DNA of 64,000 nucleotides from Gilvibacter sediminis (GCF_028561565.1 NZ_JAQQTE010000019.1:20586-84585), one strand, 5' to 3'; counted from the first letter of the stretch, positions 53,932 through 63,982 are shown. Numbers and translations are program-made. The notes: generated from the letters alone by a model not told the origin.

Positions 53932-54857
53932 TTGCATTCTCTGTAGTTATTCCCGTTTACAACAAACAGGCCTTTATTCAAAGAACCTTGGAAAGTGTGT
54001 TGGTGCAAACTCATCCTGATTTTGAACTGCTTTTGGTCAATGATGGTTCTACAGATGGCAGTCTCCAAGTGATTGAGCCCTTTCTTGCAGATCCTCGAGT
54101 AAAGCTCATCAACCAAGAGAATCGCGGTGCCTCTGCGGCCCGCAATGCTGGAATCGCTCAAGCTTCTAAGCCTTATATTGCTTTGCTTGATGCTGATGAC
54201 ATCTGGTATCCTGAGCATTTGGAGACCCTTGCCAGTTCCATTACTGCCTTTCCGGACGAATCGGTCTTTGCGAATAACAGCCATTTACAGGAAGGTTCTA
54301 ACAAACGCCAGCGCAACTACTCGGTGGCGACTGCTAACCATAAAATCAAACTGGATTTCTTTGAAGCTAGCTGTATTGATTCGGTCATTAATAGTTCTAC
54401 CGTTGCCATAAAAAAGGAGCTTTTGAAAGCCGTGGGTGGTTTTGATGAATCGCTCAGCCGAACCGAAGACACTGACCTTTGGATACGCGTAGGCGCAAAG
54501 GTTCCTGTGGTTTTTGACCCGGCTTATAACGCCTGTGTGATCCGTGATAAAAAAGGACTTTCGCAACAACGCGGAGCAGACTTCAAAACCCTTGATTTTG
54601 AAAAGTTCGCTACTCTAGAGGCAGAAAACGCTGGAGCAAAGAAGTTTCTGGACCTCAACAGATACAGCTTAGCCTTAGAAGCGAAGTTGCAAGGAGATTC
54701 CGAAACCGCGCGAGCGCTATCAGAAAAAATCACACTGAGTAACCTCAATAGCAAGCAACGCAAACTGCTGGGGCGATCCGCCTGGGAACTGAAAATCTTG
54801 TATAAAATTAAGGAGATTGCTGCCCGTTCGGGCATAGGGCTAAGCGCCTATAAATGA
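53928..54857 (+). CDS. Family 2 glycosyltransferase
   Basis: 309 residues starting with GTG, in a 4-bp overlap with the previous stop (GTGA). GT-A motifs: VVIPVYNKQAF, LLVNDGSTDGS, and LLDADDIWYPEH; a later RTEDTDLWIRVG fits the acceptor-side ED motif. The 3' end overlaps the convergent cupin gene by 18 bp. Acceptor and sugar unknown. Confidence 0.87.
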   Translation: MIAFSVVIPVYNKQAFIQRTLESVLVQTHPDFELLLVNDGSTDGSLQVIEPFLADPRVKLINQENRGASAARNAGIAQASKPYIALLDADDIWYPEHLETLASSITAFPDESVFANNSHLQEGSNKRQRNYSVATANHKIKLDFFEASCIDSVINSSTVAIKKELLKAVGGFDESLSRTEDTDLWIRVGAKVPVVFDPAYNACVIRDKKGLSQQRGADFKTLDFEKFATLEAENAGAKKFLDLNRYSLALEAKLQGDSETARALSEKITLSNLNSKQRKLLGRSAWELKILYKIKEIAARSGIGLSAYK

Positions 54858-55250
54858 TTTAAAATCGGCGTACTCTCTGATGTAATCTGATTCCTTATAC
54901 ACATCAGACACTAAAGACAAACAAACCGCTCCAGAAGAGAAATTCTCCAGCTCCCGCCAAATTCCCGTGGGAATCAAAAGGCCTTCATCCGGGCGATTCA
55001 AGGAAACCACACGTCTTTCTTTTCCATCATCTAAAACCACATCAAAGCTCCCGCTCAGAGCGATTAAAAACTGTTGCAACTCTTTATGGGCATGTCCCCC
55101 ACGCGTAGAGCCTGAAGGCACATCATACAAATAGTAGACCCGCTTGATCTCATAAGGTAGGATGTCTTTTTCTAAAACAGAGAGGTTCCCGCGCCCGTCT
55201 GGGTCCGAGATCTTTGGAATAGAAATATGTTTACAGTCCTTTACGCTCAT
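54840..55250 (-). CDS. Cupin ketoisomerase-like protein (FdtA/QdtA/WxcM family)
   Basis: 136 residues. Cupin strand pattern with GDVPSG-like VPSGSTRGGHAHKELQQF and QFLIALSGSFDVVLDDG; the family makes 3- or 4-keto-6-deoxy sugar isomers (FdtA, QdtA). Start ATG at 55248-55250 (MSVKDCKHI) in ATGA overlap with the stop of the GT4 gene upstream, so coupled. No dTDP-sugar synthesis genes lie in the window. Confidence 0.83.
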   Translation of the reverse strand: MSVKDCKHISIPKISDPDGRGNLSVLEKDILPYEIKRVYYLYDVPSGSTRGGHAHKELQQFLIALSGSFDVVLDDGKERRVVSLNRPDEGLLIPTGIWRELENFSSGAVCLSLVSDVYKESDYIREYADFKSFIGA

Positions 55251-56353
55251 AACAATTCTTGAATGATGGTATCCCACTGCTGTGCAATCACCTCTGTGTC
55301 CAAATGCGCTACAGAAGCCTTTGCATTGCTCGTGGTTGTTGACAATAACGATTGGTCAAATATAATATTATTTAAAGCCTCTGCGAGTCGATCCACATCA
55401 TAATTGGGAACCAAAAGCCCGTTATGACCGTCTGTAATGATCTCTTTAGGGCCGCTCTGGCAGTCTACAGAAACTACCGGTGTACCCACAGCGAGTGATT
55501 CAATGACCGCTCTTGGAAAACCTTCATAGTGACTACTCAAGACCGAACAAAGTGCCGCTTGGAGCACCGGATATGGATTGGGATTGAACGCCAGAAATTG
55601 TACGTGTTCCTCCAGCCCCAAGGACTTGACCTTGTTGTGTAATTTCTCCTTGTCTGGACCATCACCCATAAGGTAGAGTTGAATATTTTCTTTCGGAAGC
55701 TTGGAAGCAGCATAGCCGTCGATCAAAAGCGAGTAGTTCTTTACGTCGTCATAAAGTCTGCCCATAGCCATGATATACCTGCCCTTCTGTGTTTCTATTC
55801 CCGCTTGTTCTGTAATCCATTTTAAAGGCAATGGGTTGTAAATGTGTTGTGCTTTATCCGTTTGATAGCGCTCACTCACCTCGGTGGCAATCGCTTTGGA
55901 AACACCAATTACACCGAGTGATCTGTCTATCATCTTTTTGGCCAATGAATGACTTTGTGGGAAATAGGTTTCCAATTTAAAACTGCGGACCACATAAAGT
56001 ACATTGAAGCCTTTATAAGCATAGCCGCTATAAATGGATTCTTTGTAATTCTGCGGACGGGATCTGTTGTCGATGATCAGATCAAACTTCTGTTGTTTTA
56101 AAAAGGAGCGAAAACGCTGCATATTGGCCAATGAGCTCAAGAAACCCATTGACTTTTTTACAGAACCGATCTTGTAAAGCGTTCCGGCGTAAGGATAGTC
56201 CACGGCATCCACCACCACGGCAGTGGTCACCGCATAGCCTTTAGAGTCTAGCATCTGAGACAGTACAGCCGTTGAACGTTCGGCGCCGCCTCCAGCGAGG
56301 GAAATGGTCACCAGGCAAACCTTGAGTTTCTGTTGTGGAGTTTCGACCCCCAT
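55247..56353 (-). CDS. Family 4 glycosyltransferase
   Basis: 368 residues. GT-B fold signs: SLAGGGAERS near the N-terminus, FLAFNPNPYPVLQAA, and the C-terminal EGFPRAVIESLAVGTPVVSVD with the EX7E-like nucleotide-sugar motif. Its stop overlaps the cupin start by 4 bp. Probably adds a sugar in the same glycan; donor unknown. Confidence 0.88.
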   Translation of the reverse strand: MGVETPQQKLKVCLVTISLAGGGAERSTAVLSQMLDSKGYAVTTAVVVDAVDYPYAGTLYKIGSVKKSMGFLSSLANMQRFRSFLKQQKFDLIIDNRSRPQNYKESIYSGYAYKGFNVLYVVRSFKLETYFPQSHSLAKKMIDRSLGVIGVSKAIATEVSERYQTDKAQHIYNPLPLKWITEQAGIETQKGRYIMAMGRLYDDVKNYSLLIDGYAASKLPKENIQLYLMGDGPDKEKLHNKVKSLGLEEHVQFLAFNPNPYPVLQAALCSVLSSHYEGFPRAVIESLAVGTPVVSVDCQSGPKEIITDGHNGLLVPNYDVDRLAEALNNIIFDQSLLSTTTSNAKASVAHLDTEVIAQQWDTIIQELL

Positions 56354-56363
56354 AAAATTATAC

Positions 56364-56371
56364 TACCTTTG
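56364..56371 (+). promoter_or_regulatory. Putative promoter of the 56400 glycosyltransferase
   Basis: TACCTTTG (TAnnTTTG) on the plus strand, 28 bp before the ATG at 56400, in the divergent gap to the GT4 gene. Confidence 0.5.
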
Positions 56372-56399
56372 AGATGCGTCGCGTAAATATAGGGCATTT

Positions 56400-57536
56400 A
56401 TGAAGATACTGCTGGTCGGGGAATACAGCCGATTACACAACTCCTTAAAAGAAGGACTTTTGGCTCAAGGTCATGAAGTTACTCTGATTGCTACTGGCGA
56501 CGGTTTCAAAAAATTTCCAGCAGACATATTACTCAAGAGAACCTTACAAAGCGGCTGGCAGAAGAAGTTTCGCGTGGCTTTTCACCGTTTCTTCGGATTG
56601 GATCTGAGCTCTGCTGCCCTGCTCAAGCAGTTCAAAGATCAGGCTGCTCAATTGCAAGGCTATGATGTGGTACAACTCATCAATGAGAGTTCGCTGGAAC
56701 TGCAACCCAAACACGAGCGCGAGCTCATCAGTTGGCTTAAAACCCACAATGACAAACTCTTTGTGCTCTCCTGCGGAACCGATCACAGCAGTGTAGCCTT
56801 TGCCAATTCCGGGCAATTGCGATACAGCATTTTAACGCCGCACGCTGCTGGAAAGATTTCAGACAAACAGGCCTATTCCATGCTCAAATATTTGAGGCCC
56901 GAATATGAGGCCTTGCATCATTATGTGATGGATCAAGTAGATGGCGTGATTGCTTCGGATCTGGACTACCATTTACCACTACTCAATAATCCAAAATACA
57001 AAGGGCTTATTCCGAATCCCATCAATCTGGACAAGCTACCAGTGATACCTTTAGCGAGCGACGGAAAGATCGTGATCTTCCACGGGATCAATCGTCAGAA
57101 TTATTACAAAAAAGGAAACGACTTCTTTGAAAAAGCTTTGGAAGAGCTTCAAAAGTCACATGGGAATCAATTCGAACTCATCACTGCAGAAAGCCTGCCC
57201 TACTCAGAATACATCAAAGCCTATGACCGAGCACACATCATTTTAGATCAGGTTTATAGTTACGATCAAGGCTATAATGCCTTGGAAGCTATGGCAAAAG
57301 GCAAAGTGGTCTTTACGGGTGCTTCTGAGGAGTTTTTGGAATATTACCAACTAGAAGACCGAGGCATTGTCATCAACGCCTTGCCACAGGTAGCATACTT
57401 AAAAGAGCAATTGGTAAGACTCCTTGAAAATCCGCAGGAAATACAGCGAATAGCCGCAGCTGCCCGCCAATTTGTAAAAGACCAACATGATTACAAGAAG
57501 ATCGCGGATCGTTACGTTTCTGTCTGGACCTCTTGA
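56400..57536 (+). CDS. GT-B-type glycosyltransferase
   Basis: 378 residues: MKILLVGEYSRLHNSLKEGL start, then a GNDFFEKALEEL and DQVYSYDQGYNALEAMAKGK segment, which corresponds to the nucleotide-sugar end of GT-B enzymes. More diverged than its GT4 neighbour. The 3' end overlaps the convergent flippase gene by 25 bp. Confidence 0.8.
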   Translation: MKILLVGEYSRLHNSLKEGLLAQGHEVTLIATGDGFKKFPADILLKRTLQSGWQKKFRVAFHRFFGLDLSSAALLKQFKDQAAQLQGYDVVQLINESSLELQPKHERELISWLKTHNDKLFVLSCGTDHSSVAFANSGQLRYSILTPHAAGKISDKQAYSMLKYLRPEYEALHHYVMDQVDGVIASDLDYHLPLLNNPKYKGLIPNPINLDKLPVIPLASDGKIVIFHGINRQNYYKKGNDFFEKALEELQKSHGNQFELITAESLPYSEYIKAYDRAHIILDQVYSYDQGYNALEAMAKGKVVFTGASEEFLEYYQLEDRGIVINALPQVAYLKEQLVRLLENPQEIQRIAAAARQFVKDQHDYKKIADRYVSVWTS

Positions 57537-58819
57537 GGTTCTCCCTTAGGCGGTTTGAAGTAGGTAAAGGCAATGATCAACACCACCACAAAATAAACCC
57601 CATAACGCAGCATATGGGCAATGACCACTCCTTCTGCCCCGTAATCACCAATCAACCATTTGGAGAAGCCGTAGAACAATCCTAGGGAAAGTAATTCCGT
57701 GATCACAAAAGGAACCACGCGGCGTTTAGCCAAGAACTGATAAGCGAGTATCAAAGCCGCAAATCTGATGAAATCTCCAATGAGCTGCCATTTAAAAAGA
57801 GGTACCATACCCTCAAATTCTGGGTAGATCAAGAGGCGTACGTAATCTCTAAATACGTAGACCAAAATCATCCCAACACCAAATAAAGGCAGCAGCGTTT
57901 TATAAATATGGACCACTTCTTTTTTGAAGCCGCTCAAAGTAGTAATAGTGGCAAACTTTGGGATCACATAGAGCGTGAATATGGCATTGGCAAACACCAT
58001 ATAATTCATGGAAATTCGAGTTACAGCAGACCAATAGGCAGCATCGTCTTTAGAGATATTGTCCTTGATCATGATGCGAATATCCAGTTCAATAAAGTTC
58101 TTGAGGATCGTTGAAATAAAGCTCATCAACGTAAAGGCTAAAAGCGCCTTTCCAAAGGGAACCGCAAAACGCAGTTTGGAGAAGTGTAAGTGCTTCCGCA
58201 GTACTTTGTGAAAGATATAAAGCAAGGTCAGCAACTGGATCACTGGCGTGATACTTATGGCAAAAAGCACTCCGTCCAAACCGTACTGAAATAATCCCAA
58301 AATGAGAACCGCAGAGGACAGTAGGTACGAGAACAGCTCAATTTTGACAAACTTCTTGTAAGCAGACAAACCGTTGATCACTCCGTTAAAGACCCTTTGC
58401 AAGGCAATTGCGGGCACCACAAAGGCCACGACTTTCATCATATAGGCAAAGTCTGGGGTGTCAAAGAGTTCAACACTCCAATATTCAGCCCAGAAGAATA
58501 GCCCCACACCAGCAACCAGGGAACCGATGACGGTAAAAACCATAACGGTAGAGAAAACCTTATTGAGACTTTCCTCATTTTCCTTATTCTCTGCTACATA
58601 CTTAACCACCCCATTAAACACTCCAGAGGTACTTAAGGACATGAGTGAAGAGAGCACATTTCTAAGCTGACTAATGGCGTAGATCCCAGCTTCACCTAGC
58701 ATTATCGAGACCGTGCGCTCTATAAAAAAGGAGATGACAAGACGTACCATGATCACTCCGGCGTTGAGCGAGGTCATCTTGAGTAAGGCATTCCTTTTTA
58801 TGAATTCGGGGATACGCAT
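57512..58819 (-). CDS. Polysaccharide flippase (Wzx/O-antigen translocase type)
   Basis: 435 residues with about 12 predicted helices (first: LNAGVIMVRLVISFFIE). The N-terminal SIMLGEAGIYAISQLRN and later NGVINGLSAYKKFV fit the WzxE/oligosaccharide translocase family, which flips lipid-linked glycans across the inner membrane. Overlaps the upstream GNAT gene by one base (TAATG), so co-translated. Confidence 0.87.
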   Translation of the reverse strand: MRIPEFIKRNALLKMTSLNAGVIMVRLVISFFIERTVSIMLGEAGIYAISQLRNVLSSLMSLSTSGVFNGVVKYVAENKENEESLNKVFSTVMVFTVIGSLVAGVGLFFWAEYWSVELFDTPDFAYMMKVVAFVVPAIALQRVFNGVINGLSAYKKFVKIELFSYLLSSAVLILGLFQYGLDGVLFAISITPVIQLLTLLYIFHKVLRKHLHFSKLRFAVPFGKALLAFTLMSFISTILKNFIELDIRIMIKDNISKDDAAYWSAVTRISMNYMVFANAIFTLYVIPKFATITTLSGFKKEVVHIYKTLLPLFGVGMILVYVFRDYVRLLIYPEFEGMVPLFKWQLIGDFIRFAALILAYQFLAKRRVVPFVITELLSLGLFYGFSKWLIGDYGAEGVVIAHMLRYGVYFVVVLIIAFTYFKPPKGEPQEVQTET

Positions 58820-59793
58820 TAAAGCAGGCCTTTTAGTTTTTCGGTTTTCTTCGGATCGAATCCGTAGGTCTTATTCGCAGTGGTGCGCGCACCAAAACAC
58901 TCCTTCCAATACAGGAGGCCGCTGTTGAGTTCCAGGCCGCCATCTACTGTGGAAATTCCAAAATCAAAATAGTTCAGATGGTCAAATTCCATCATAATCA
59001 AATGATCAAAGAGCAGATCTAAAGTGCCCAATTGTTGACGATCGGCACCAGCAGCGATATACTGCACATGAGCTGTCGTTTGAGTTTCAAACACTACACA
59101 GCCTCCGACCATTCGGCTTTTGTCATAAACTAAAAACAGGTGAATGTTCTCTGAAAAGTCTAACTGCAAGGCAGCAATCTCCTCCGCCGTATGAACGGGT
59201 TTGGCCTCATGACGAGCTTCCAGATTCGGAATCAAAATTTCCTGCCAAAAGCCTTTAAAATCTGTTGATTGCTTAATGGTCAAGCCTAATTTCTTAGCCT
59301 TCTTAACCCCTTCATATCTATTGGATTGAATCGGCAGCGGGTTGCGCAGATCAATGGTACTGGCAGACTCTACCTTAAGGGTTTTGGCTCCAGCTATAAA
59401 GCTTAAGTAATCCAATTCCTGACTGGGCTGAGTGCAGTAAATGTCTGGCATGGCCTTCATGACCACTTGAATGATCCCTTGCTCGTCGGCAGCCTCAAAA
59501 AGGGCCAAGAGCATTTCCACGTAATTGTTGAATTTCACCGATGGTGGGATGACCAAACCTCCATAAGAAAGGCCTCCGTGGGAGACCCATTGGTCTTCTT
59601 TGAGGTTGGCTGGGAATAGCGCAACGAGCTTATCGCCTTTAAAAATGCATTGGGATGCATCCTTAAAACGGTCAGCGTGATATTCCATAAAACTTCTATG
59701 AAATAAGAAGGTCGCATTCTTGGCCTGGCTTACAAGCTGGTTCCAAGCATCGGCCCATTCTGGTCGGTAAGCGGCTACGCGGTACGTACTCAA
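58819..59793 (-). CDS. GNAT/FemAB-like acyltransferase
   Basis: 324 residues, beginning with a TTG codon at 59791-59793 (no ATG upstream in frame). FLFHRSFMEYHADRF near the start and the C-terminal LLYWKECFGARTTANKTYG with a GNAT-like core are typical of the GNAT/FemAB-like proteins in Bacteroidota polysaccharide loci, where they may add amino-acyl or acyl groups to sugars. First gene of the flippase pair. Substrate unknown. Confidence 0.83.
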   Translation of the reverse strand: MSTYRVAAYRPEWADAWNQLVSQAKNATFLFHRSFMEYHADRFKDASQCIFKGDKLVALFPANLKEDQWVSHGGLSYGGLVIPPSVKFNNYVEMLLALFEAADEQGIIQVVMKAMPDIYCTQPSQELDYLSFIAGAKTLKVESASTIDLRNPLPIQSNRYEGVKKAKKLGLTIKQSTDFKGFWQEILIPNLEARHEAKPVHTAEEIAALQLDFSENIHLFLVYDKSRMVGGCVVFETQTTAHVQYIAAGADRQQLGTLDLLFDHLIMMEFDHLNYFDFGISTVDGGLELNSGLLYWKECFGARTTANKTYGFDPKKTEKLKGLL

Positions 59794-59871
59794 ATTGCTG
59801 CAGAATTTAGCGTGAAGGTAAAAAAATTGACGGCCTTGACCTAATACCTACGGCAACTTAAACGACAGAAA

Positions 59872-61671
59872 CTAGGAATTGTTTTTGGCGCGTTTACGAT
59901 CCACTTCCTTGAGTAAAACCTTGCGAAGTCTCAAATGGTTTGGAGTCACCTCAACGTATTCGTCCTTTTGGATGTATTCCAAAGCTTCCTCTAAAGAGAA
60001 CTTGATAGCCGGAACAATACGCGCCTTATCATCGGCTCCTGCAGAACGTACGTTGGTCAGCTTTTTGGTTTTGGTCACGTTTACGGTCATATCATCACCG
60101 CGTGAATTCTCTCCAATAACTTGCCCTTCATAGATCTGCTCTCCCGGATCGATAAAGAACTTACCGCGCTCTTGAAGCTTGTCAATAGAATAAGGAATCG
60201 CTGTTCCGTTCTCCATAGAAACCATACTTCCGTTGATACGCTCCGGAATTCCACCTTTTAGCGGTTGGTACTCCAAGAAACGGTGAGTCATGATCGCCTC
60301 TCCTGCAGTTGCCGTTAAGAGTTGATTTCTAAGCCCGATGATCCCTCGAGAAGGAATCAAGAAGGTACACAACATACGATCTCCCTTGGCTTCCATGGAG
60401 GTAATATCTCCTTTACGCATGGTTACCAATTCTACCGCCTTTCCGCTCACGGTCTCCGGCAAATCAATGGTCAATTCCTCAAACGGCTCGCATTGTACTC
60501 CATCAATAGTTTTGATGATCACCTGCGGCTGCCCGATCTGCAATTCATAACCTTCTCGACGCATGGTCTCAATCAGTACAGAAAGGTGTAATACTCCACG
60601 GCCAAAGACCATGAATTTATCCGCGCTATCTGTAGGCTCTACGCGTAGCGCCAAATTCTTTTCTAATTCACGCTCTAAGCGCTCTTTGATGTGACGCGAG
60701 GTCACAAACTTTCCGTCCTTTCCAAAGAATGGAGAATCGTTGATGGTGAACAGCATGCTCATAGTTGGCTCGTCAATGGCAATGGTTGCCAAAGCTTCTG
60801 GAGCTTCTGCATCGGCAACAGTATCACCAATTTCAAAACCTTCCAATCCAACAAGCGCACAGATATCACCGGCGTGTACTTCACTTACTTTTTTACGTCC
60901 AAGGCCTTCAAAGGTATGTACCTCTTTGATCTTGGATTTGATCTGTTTACCGTCTCTTTTGATCAGGCTCACTTGCATGCCTTCTTTGATCTCACCGCGC
61001 TGAACACGGCCAATCGCGATTCGACCTGTAAAGGAAGAATAGTCCAATGAAGTTACCAGCATTTGCAAGCTTCCTTCTTCTACTTTAGGCGATGGAATGT
61101 GCTCCATAACCATTTCCAAAAGCGGCTCTATAGAATCAGTTCTGTTCTGCCAATCATCACTCATCCAGTTTTGCTTGGCCGAACCATAAACGGTTGGGAA
61201 GTCCAACTGCCACTCTTCTGCACCCAATTCAAACATGAGGTCAAAAACAGCTTCGTGAACCAAATCAGGCGTACAGTTCTCTTTATCTACTTTGTTGATC
61301 ACCACACAAGGCTTTAGACCCAAGGAGATCGCCTTTTGCAACACAAAGCGCGTCTGCGGCATCGGGCCTTCAAAGGCATCTACCAACAAAAGCACACCGT
61401 CTGCCATATTCAATACGCGTTCTACTTCTCCACCAAAATCGGCGTGACCAGGAGTATCAATGATGTTGATCTTAGTCCCTTTGTAGTTTACCGCTACGTT
61501 CTTAGAAGTAATGGTGATTCCGCGTTCGCGCTCCAGATCGTTGTTGTCTAGAATGAGTTCCCCAGTCTGTTGGTTCTCACGAAACAATTGACAGTGGTGC
61601 ATGATCTTGTCTACCAAGGTAGTTTTACCGTGGTCAACGTGCGCAATAATGGCGATGTTCTTGATGTTCAT
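59872..61671 (-). CDS. typA: Ribosome-associated GTPase TypA/BipA
   Basis: 599 residues. P-loop [29 protein letters not shown], and a C-terminal [11 protein letters not shown] typical of TypA. Acts in 50S assembly and stress response. Start ATG at 61669-61671 ([16 protein letters not shown]), where the family begins. TAnnTTTG box 22 bp upstream. Divergent from kdsA. Confidence 0.96.
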   Translation of the reverse strand: MNIKNIAIIAHVDHGKTTLVDKIMHHCQLFRENQQTGELILDNNDLERERGITITSKNVAVNYKGTKINIIDTPGHADFGGEVERVLNMADGVLLLVDAFEGPMPQTRFVLQKAISLGLKPCVVINKVDKENCTPDLVHEAVFDLMFELGAEEWQLDFPTVYGSAKQNWMSDDWQNRTDSIEPLLEMVMEHIPSPKVEEGSLQMLVTSLDYSSFTGRIAIGRVQRGEIKEGMQVSLIKRDGKQIKSKIKEVHTFEGLGRKKVSEVHAGDICALVGLEGFEIGDTVADAEAPEALATIAIDEPTMSMLFTINDSPFFGKDGKFVTSRHIKERLERELEKNLALRVEPTDSADKFMVFGRGVLHLSVLIETMRREGYELQIGQPQVIIKTIDGVQCEPFEELTIDLPETVSGKAVELVTMRKGDITSMEAKGDRMLCTFLIPSRGIIGLRNQLLTATAGEAIMTHRFLEYQPLKGGIPERINGSMVSMENGTAIPYSIDKLQERGKFFIDPGEQIYEGQVIGENSRGDDMTVNVTKTKKLTNVRSAGADDKARIVPAIKFSLEEALEYIQKDEYVEVTPNHLRLRKVLLKEVDRKRAKNNS

Positions 61672-61693
61672 AGTTCCTTGTTTTAAGGCGGTG

Positions 61694-61701
61694 CAAAAGT
61701 A
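61694..61701 (-). promoter_or_regulatory. typA promoter (-7 box)
   Basis: TACTTTTG followed by CACC on the minus strand (TAnnTTTG), 22 bp before the typA start. Confidence 0.55.
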
Positions 61702-61744
61702 CACGCAATTATTGGATTTGCAGCTATATGACTCAGAAGATTGC

Positions 61745-61752
61745 TATCTTTG
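61745..61752 (+). promoter_or_regulatory. kdsA promoter (-7 box)
   Basis: TATCTTTG followed by CACC on the plus strand, 18 bp before the kdsA ATG at 61771. A TTTG at 61717-61720 is 24 bp upstream, rather too far for a standard -33 box. Confidence 0.55.
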
Positions 61753-61770
61753 CACCTTAAATTCAAGTTG

Positions 61771-62589
61771 ATGAACCTCAGCAGTATTCCAAAGCTAAAA
61801 AACACCGACAGTAATAACTTCTTTCTTATGGCAGGACCATGCGCCATTGAGGGCGAAGAAATGGCCATGCTCATTGCAGAAAAGGTAAGGGCTATTACCA
61901 ATCGATTAGAGATCCCTTACATCTTTAAAGGCAGTTTCAAAAAGGCCAATCGCAGCCGTTTGGACAGTTTTACAGGTATTGGAGACATCAAAGCCTTGGA
62001 AATTTTGGCAAAGGTTGGAGCTAACTTTGATCTGCCAACAGTAACCGATATCCACGAGGTAGAAGATGCTGCAAAGGCCGCAGAATATGTAGACGTGCTT
62101 CAAATCCCTGCCTTTTTGGTGCGCCAGACCGACTTGGTTGTGGCTGCTGCTAAAACGGGGAAAGTGGTCAATTTGAAAAAAGGGCAATTCATGAGCCCGG
62201 AAAGCATGCAACACGCGGTGAGCAAAGTACTGGAAAGTGGAAACGACCAAGTGATGGTGACCGACCGCGGTACCATGTTTGGGTATCAAGATATGGTGGT
62301 AGACTTTAGAGGAATCCCAACTATGAAGAACTTTGCCACTACGGTATTAGATGTAACACACAGCTTACAACAACCCAATCAGTCTAGCGGAGTAACGGGT
62401 GGACGCCCAGAGATGATCGCAACCATTGCCCGTGCAGGAATTGCAGCAGGTGTTGACGGCTTATTCATTGAAACCCACTTTGACCCGGCAAACGCCAAGA
62501 GTGATGGTGCCAATATGTTGGATCTTTCCCTATTGGAAAAGCTTTTGTCTGATCTTACCGCGATCCGCAAAACCATCAATCAGCTATAA
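61771..62589 (+). CDS. kdsA: 3-deoxy-8-phosphooctulonate synthase (Kdo-8-P synthase)
   Basis: 272-residue enzyme condensing phosphoenolpyruvate with arabinose 5-phosphate, an early step of Kdo synthesis for LPS. Motifs: LMAGPCAIEGEE, FKGSFKKANRSR, and DLPTVTDIHE, with GVTGGRPEMI at the C-terminal half. ATG at 61771 (MNLSSIPKL) gives the family length; an earlier TTG is inside the promoter. The 3' end overlaps the convergent DUF1801 gene by 10 bp. Confidence 0.96.
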   Translation: MNLSSIPKLKNTDSNNFFLMAGPCAIEGEEMAMLIAEKVRAITNRLEIPYIFKGSFKKANRSRLDSFTGIGDIKALEILAKVGANFDLPTVTDIHEVEDAAKAAEYVDVLQIPAFLVRQTDLVVAAAKTGKVVNLKKGQFMSPESMQHAVSKVLESGNDQVMVTDRGTMFGYQDMVVDFRGIPTMKNFATTVLDVTHSLQQPNQSSGVTGGRPEMIATIARAGIAAGVDGLFIETHFDPANAKSDGANMLDLSLLEKLLSDLTAIRKTINQL

Positions 62590-62939
62590 AAACCACGATC
62601 GCGAACGCTCAACGCATCTGCAATCACCTCTTCTAAAATTTGTTGCTCTATCGCTTCCAGTTCTTTGTAGCGTAAAGATTTCATGACCTTACGGCCTTGA
62701 GTTTCTAAATGCTCCAAATGGACTGTTAGATGTGCAGCATGCCAAAATCCCAAATCTACATAACCCTTGGTCACGTTTAAATAACAAAAGGGTTTGTCAT
62801 CGATATAAAAGAAAGGTATTCGGTACTTGTATTTGAGCACAGCATCTGGAGCCAAGCGTCTAACGGTTGCCTCTAAATGCAAGAGTATGCTTTTAAAAGG
62901 CTCTGGTTGCTCTAAAATATAAGACTCTGCAGGATTCAA
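62580..62939 (-). CDS. DUF1801 (YdhG-like) protein
   Basis: 119 residues with APDAVLKYKYRIPFFYIDDKP, KGYVDLGFWHAAHL and a C-terminal helix, fitting DUF1801, a cytoplasmic family related to iron-chaperone-like YdhG. Function unknown. Convergent with kdsA; 36 bp from the divergent transglutaminase-like gene. Confidence 0.82.
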   Translation of the reverse strand: MNPAESYILEQPEPFKSILLHLEATVRRLAPDAVLKYKYRIPFFYIDDKPFCYLNVTKGYVDLGFWHAAHLTVHLEHLETQGRKVMKSLRYKELEAIEQQILEEVIADALSVRDRGFYS

Positions 62940-62975
62940 GATATTTTGTAACTTTTAAGTGATTTAAAGATACAA

Positions 62976-63941
62976 ATGCGCACCTTAATTGCTTTGCTTT
63001 TTTTCAGTCTGACGGCCTTGGGGCAACAAAACCCTGAGATTCAAACCGTCTTGGCCACTTATCCCACGGAATTTGAAACCGTAAACGATCTAGCTAAAAA
63101 GATCGCGTATGACTTTAAAACTGATGAAGATCGCGTGGAGGCCATTTACAGTTGGATAACCGCCAATATCCGCTATGACTACAATCAGATCTTCCAACAA
63201 AAGCCCAAGAACGTTTGGATTCGCTATCGCAGTGAAGAGGAAAAAAAGCGCAAAGAGCAGCAAGCCTTAGACACACGTCTCAATGAGATCTTGCGTGTAA
63301 AACACACCTTGTGCTACGGGTACAGCAATTTATTCAAGCGGCTCTGTGAACTGATGGACTTAAAGGCTGTTACCATAAACGGTTACACAAAAAGAACGGT
63401 TGCCGTTATTGGTGAGACTACAGCCTTTAAAAATCATTCCTGGAACGCAGTTTACTTAAATGGACAGTGGCAACTCTTTGATTTGACCTGGGCTGCAGGT
63501 TATACAGATGTAATCCAAGACCGTTGGCTTCGTGAACGCAATGATTATTACTATAAAACTGATCCACAACAACTCATCAGCACCCACTTACCTGCAGATC
63601 CCAACTGGCAACTCTTGCAACGACCCATGAGTGATGAAGCCTTTTTTGAAGAACCTATTTACTATCCGAGTTATTACAAGGATCGTTTTGTATTAAGCGC
63701 TCAAGAGGATGGAATCTTAACTGCTGATGGAAGAAAGGTCAGTATTAGTTTTTCAAGTATTCCACAAGGGCGAACACTTTTCTACGCTGTGGATGGAAAA
63801 CGAGAGATCGTTGAAGTAGATCGGATAAAACAAACGGCAGATGGCCAATACCGCGTGGATATTTTTGGTCTAAAAAAAGATGCCCGTCAATTGACTCTAT
63901 ACAGTAATCTACGTCCTGCCCTAGATTTTAAACTCCTCTAA
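62976..63941 (+). CDS. Secreted transglutaminase-like protein
   Basis: 321 residues with signal peptide (IALLFFSLTALGQ). The papain-like triad of the transglutaminase superfamily is intact: Cys113 (HTLCYGYSNLF), His154 (KNHSWNAVY) and Asp169 (WQLFDLTWAAG). The C-terminal third (after about residue 230) is a beta-rich domain. Bacterial members are often peptidases or transamidases of the envelope; substrate unknown. Followed by its own terminator. Confidence 0.86.
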   Translation: MRTLIALLFFSLTALGQQNPEIQTVLATYPTEFETVNDLAKKIAYDFKTDEDRVEAIYSWITANIRYDYNQIFQQKPKNVWIRYRSEEEKKRKEQQALDTRLNEILRVKHTLCYGYSNLFKRLCELMDLKAVTINGYTKRTVAVIGETTAFKNHSWNAVYLNGQWQLFDLTWAAGYTDVIQDRWLRERNDYYYKTDPQQLISTHLPADPNWQLLQRPMSDEAFFEEPIYYPSYYKDRFVLSAQEDGILTADGRKVSISFSSIPQGRTLFYAVDGKREIVEVDRIKQTADGQYRVDIFGLKKDARQLTLYSNLRPALDFKLL

Positions 63942-63952
63942 ATCAAATAAAA

Positions 63953-63982
63953 AAAAGGGCATTGCCTAAGCATCACCCTTTT
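63953..63982 (+). terminator. Terminator after the transglutaminase-like gene
   Basis: Stem AAAAGGG / CCCTTTT (63953-63959, 63976-63982) with a small inner TGC/GCA pairing and TTTT within the right arm, 12 bp past the stop codon. The stem can also act on the minus strand. Confidence 0.65.
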
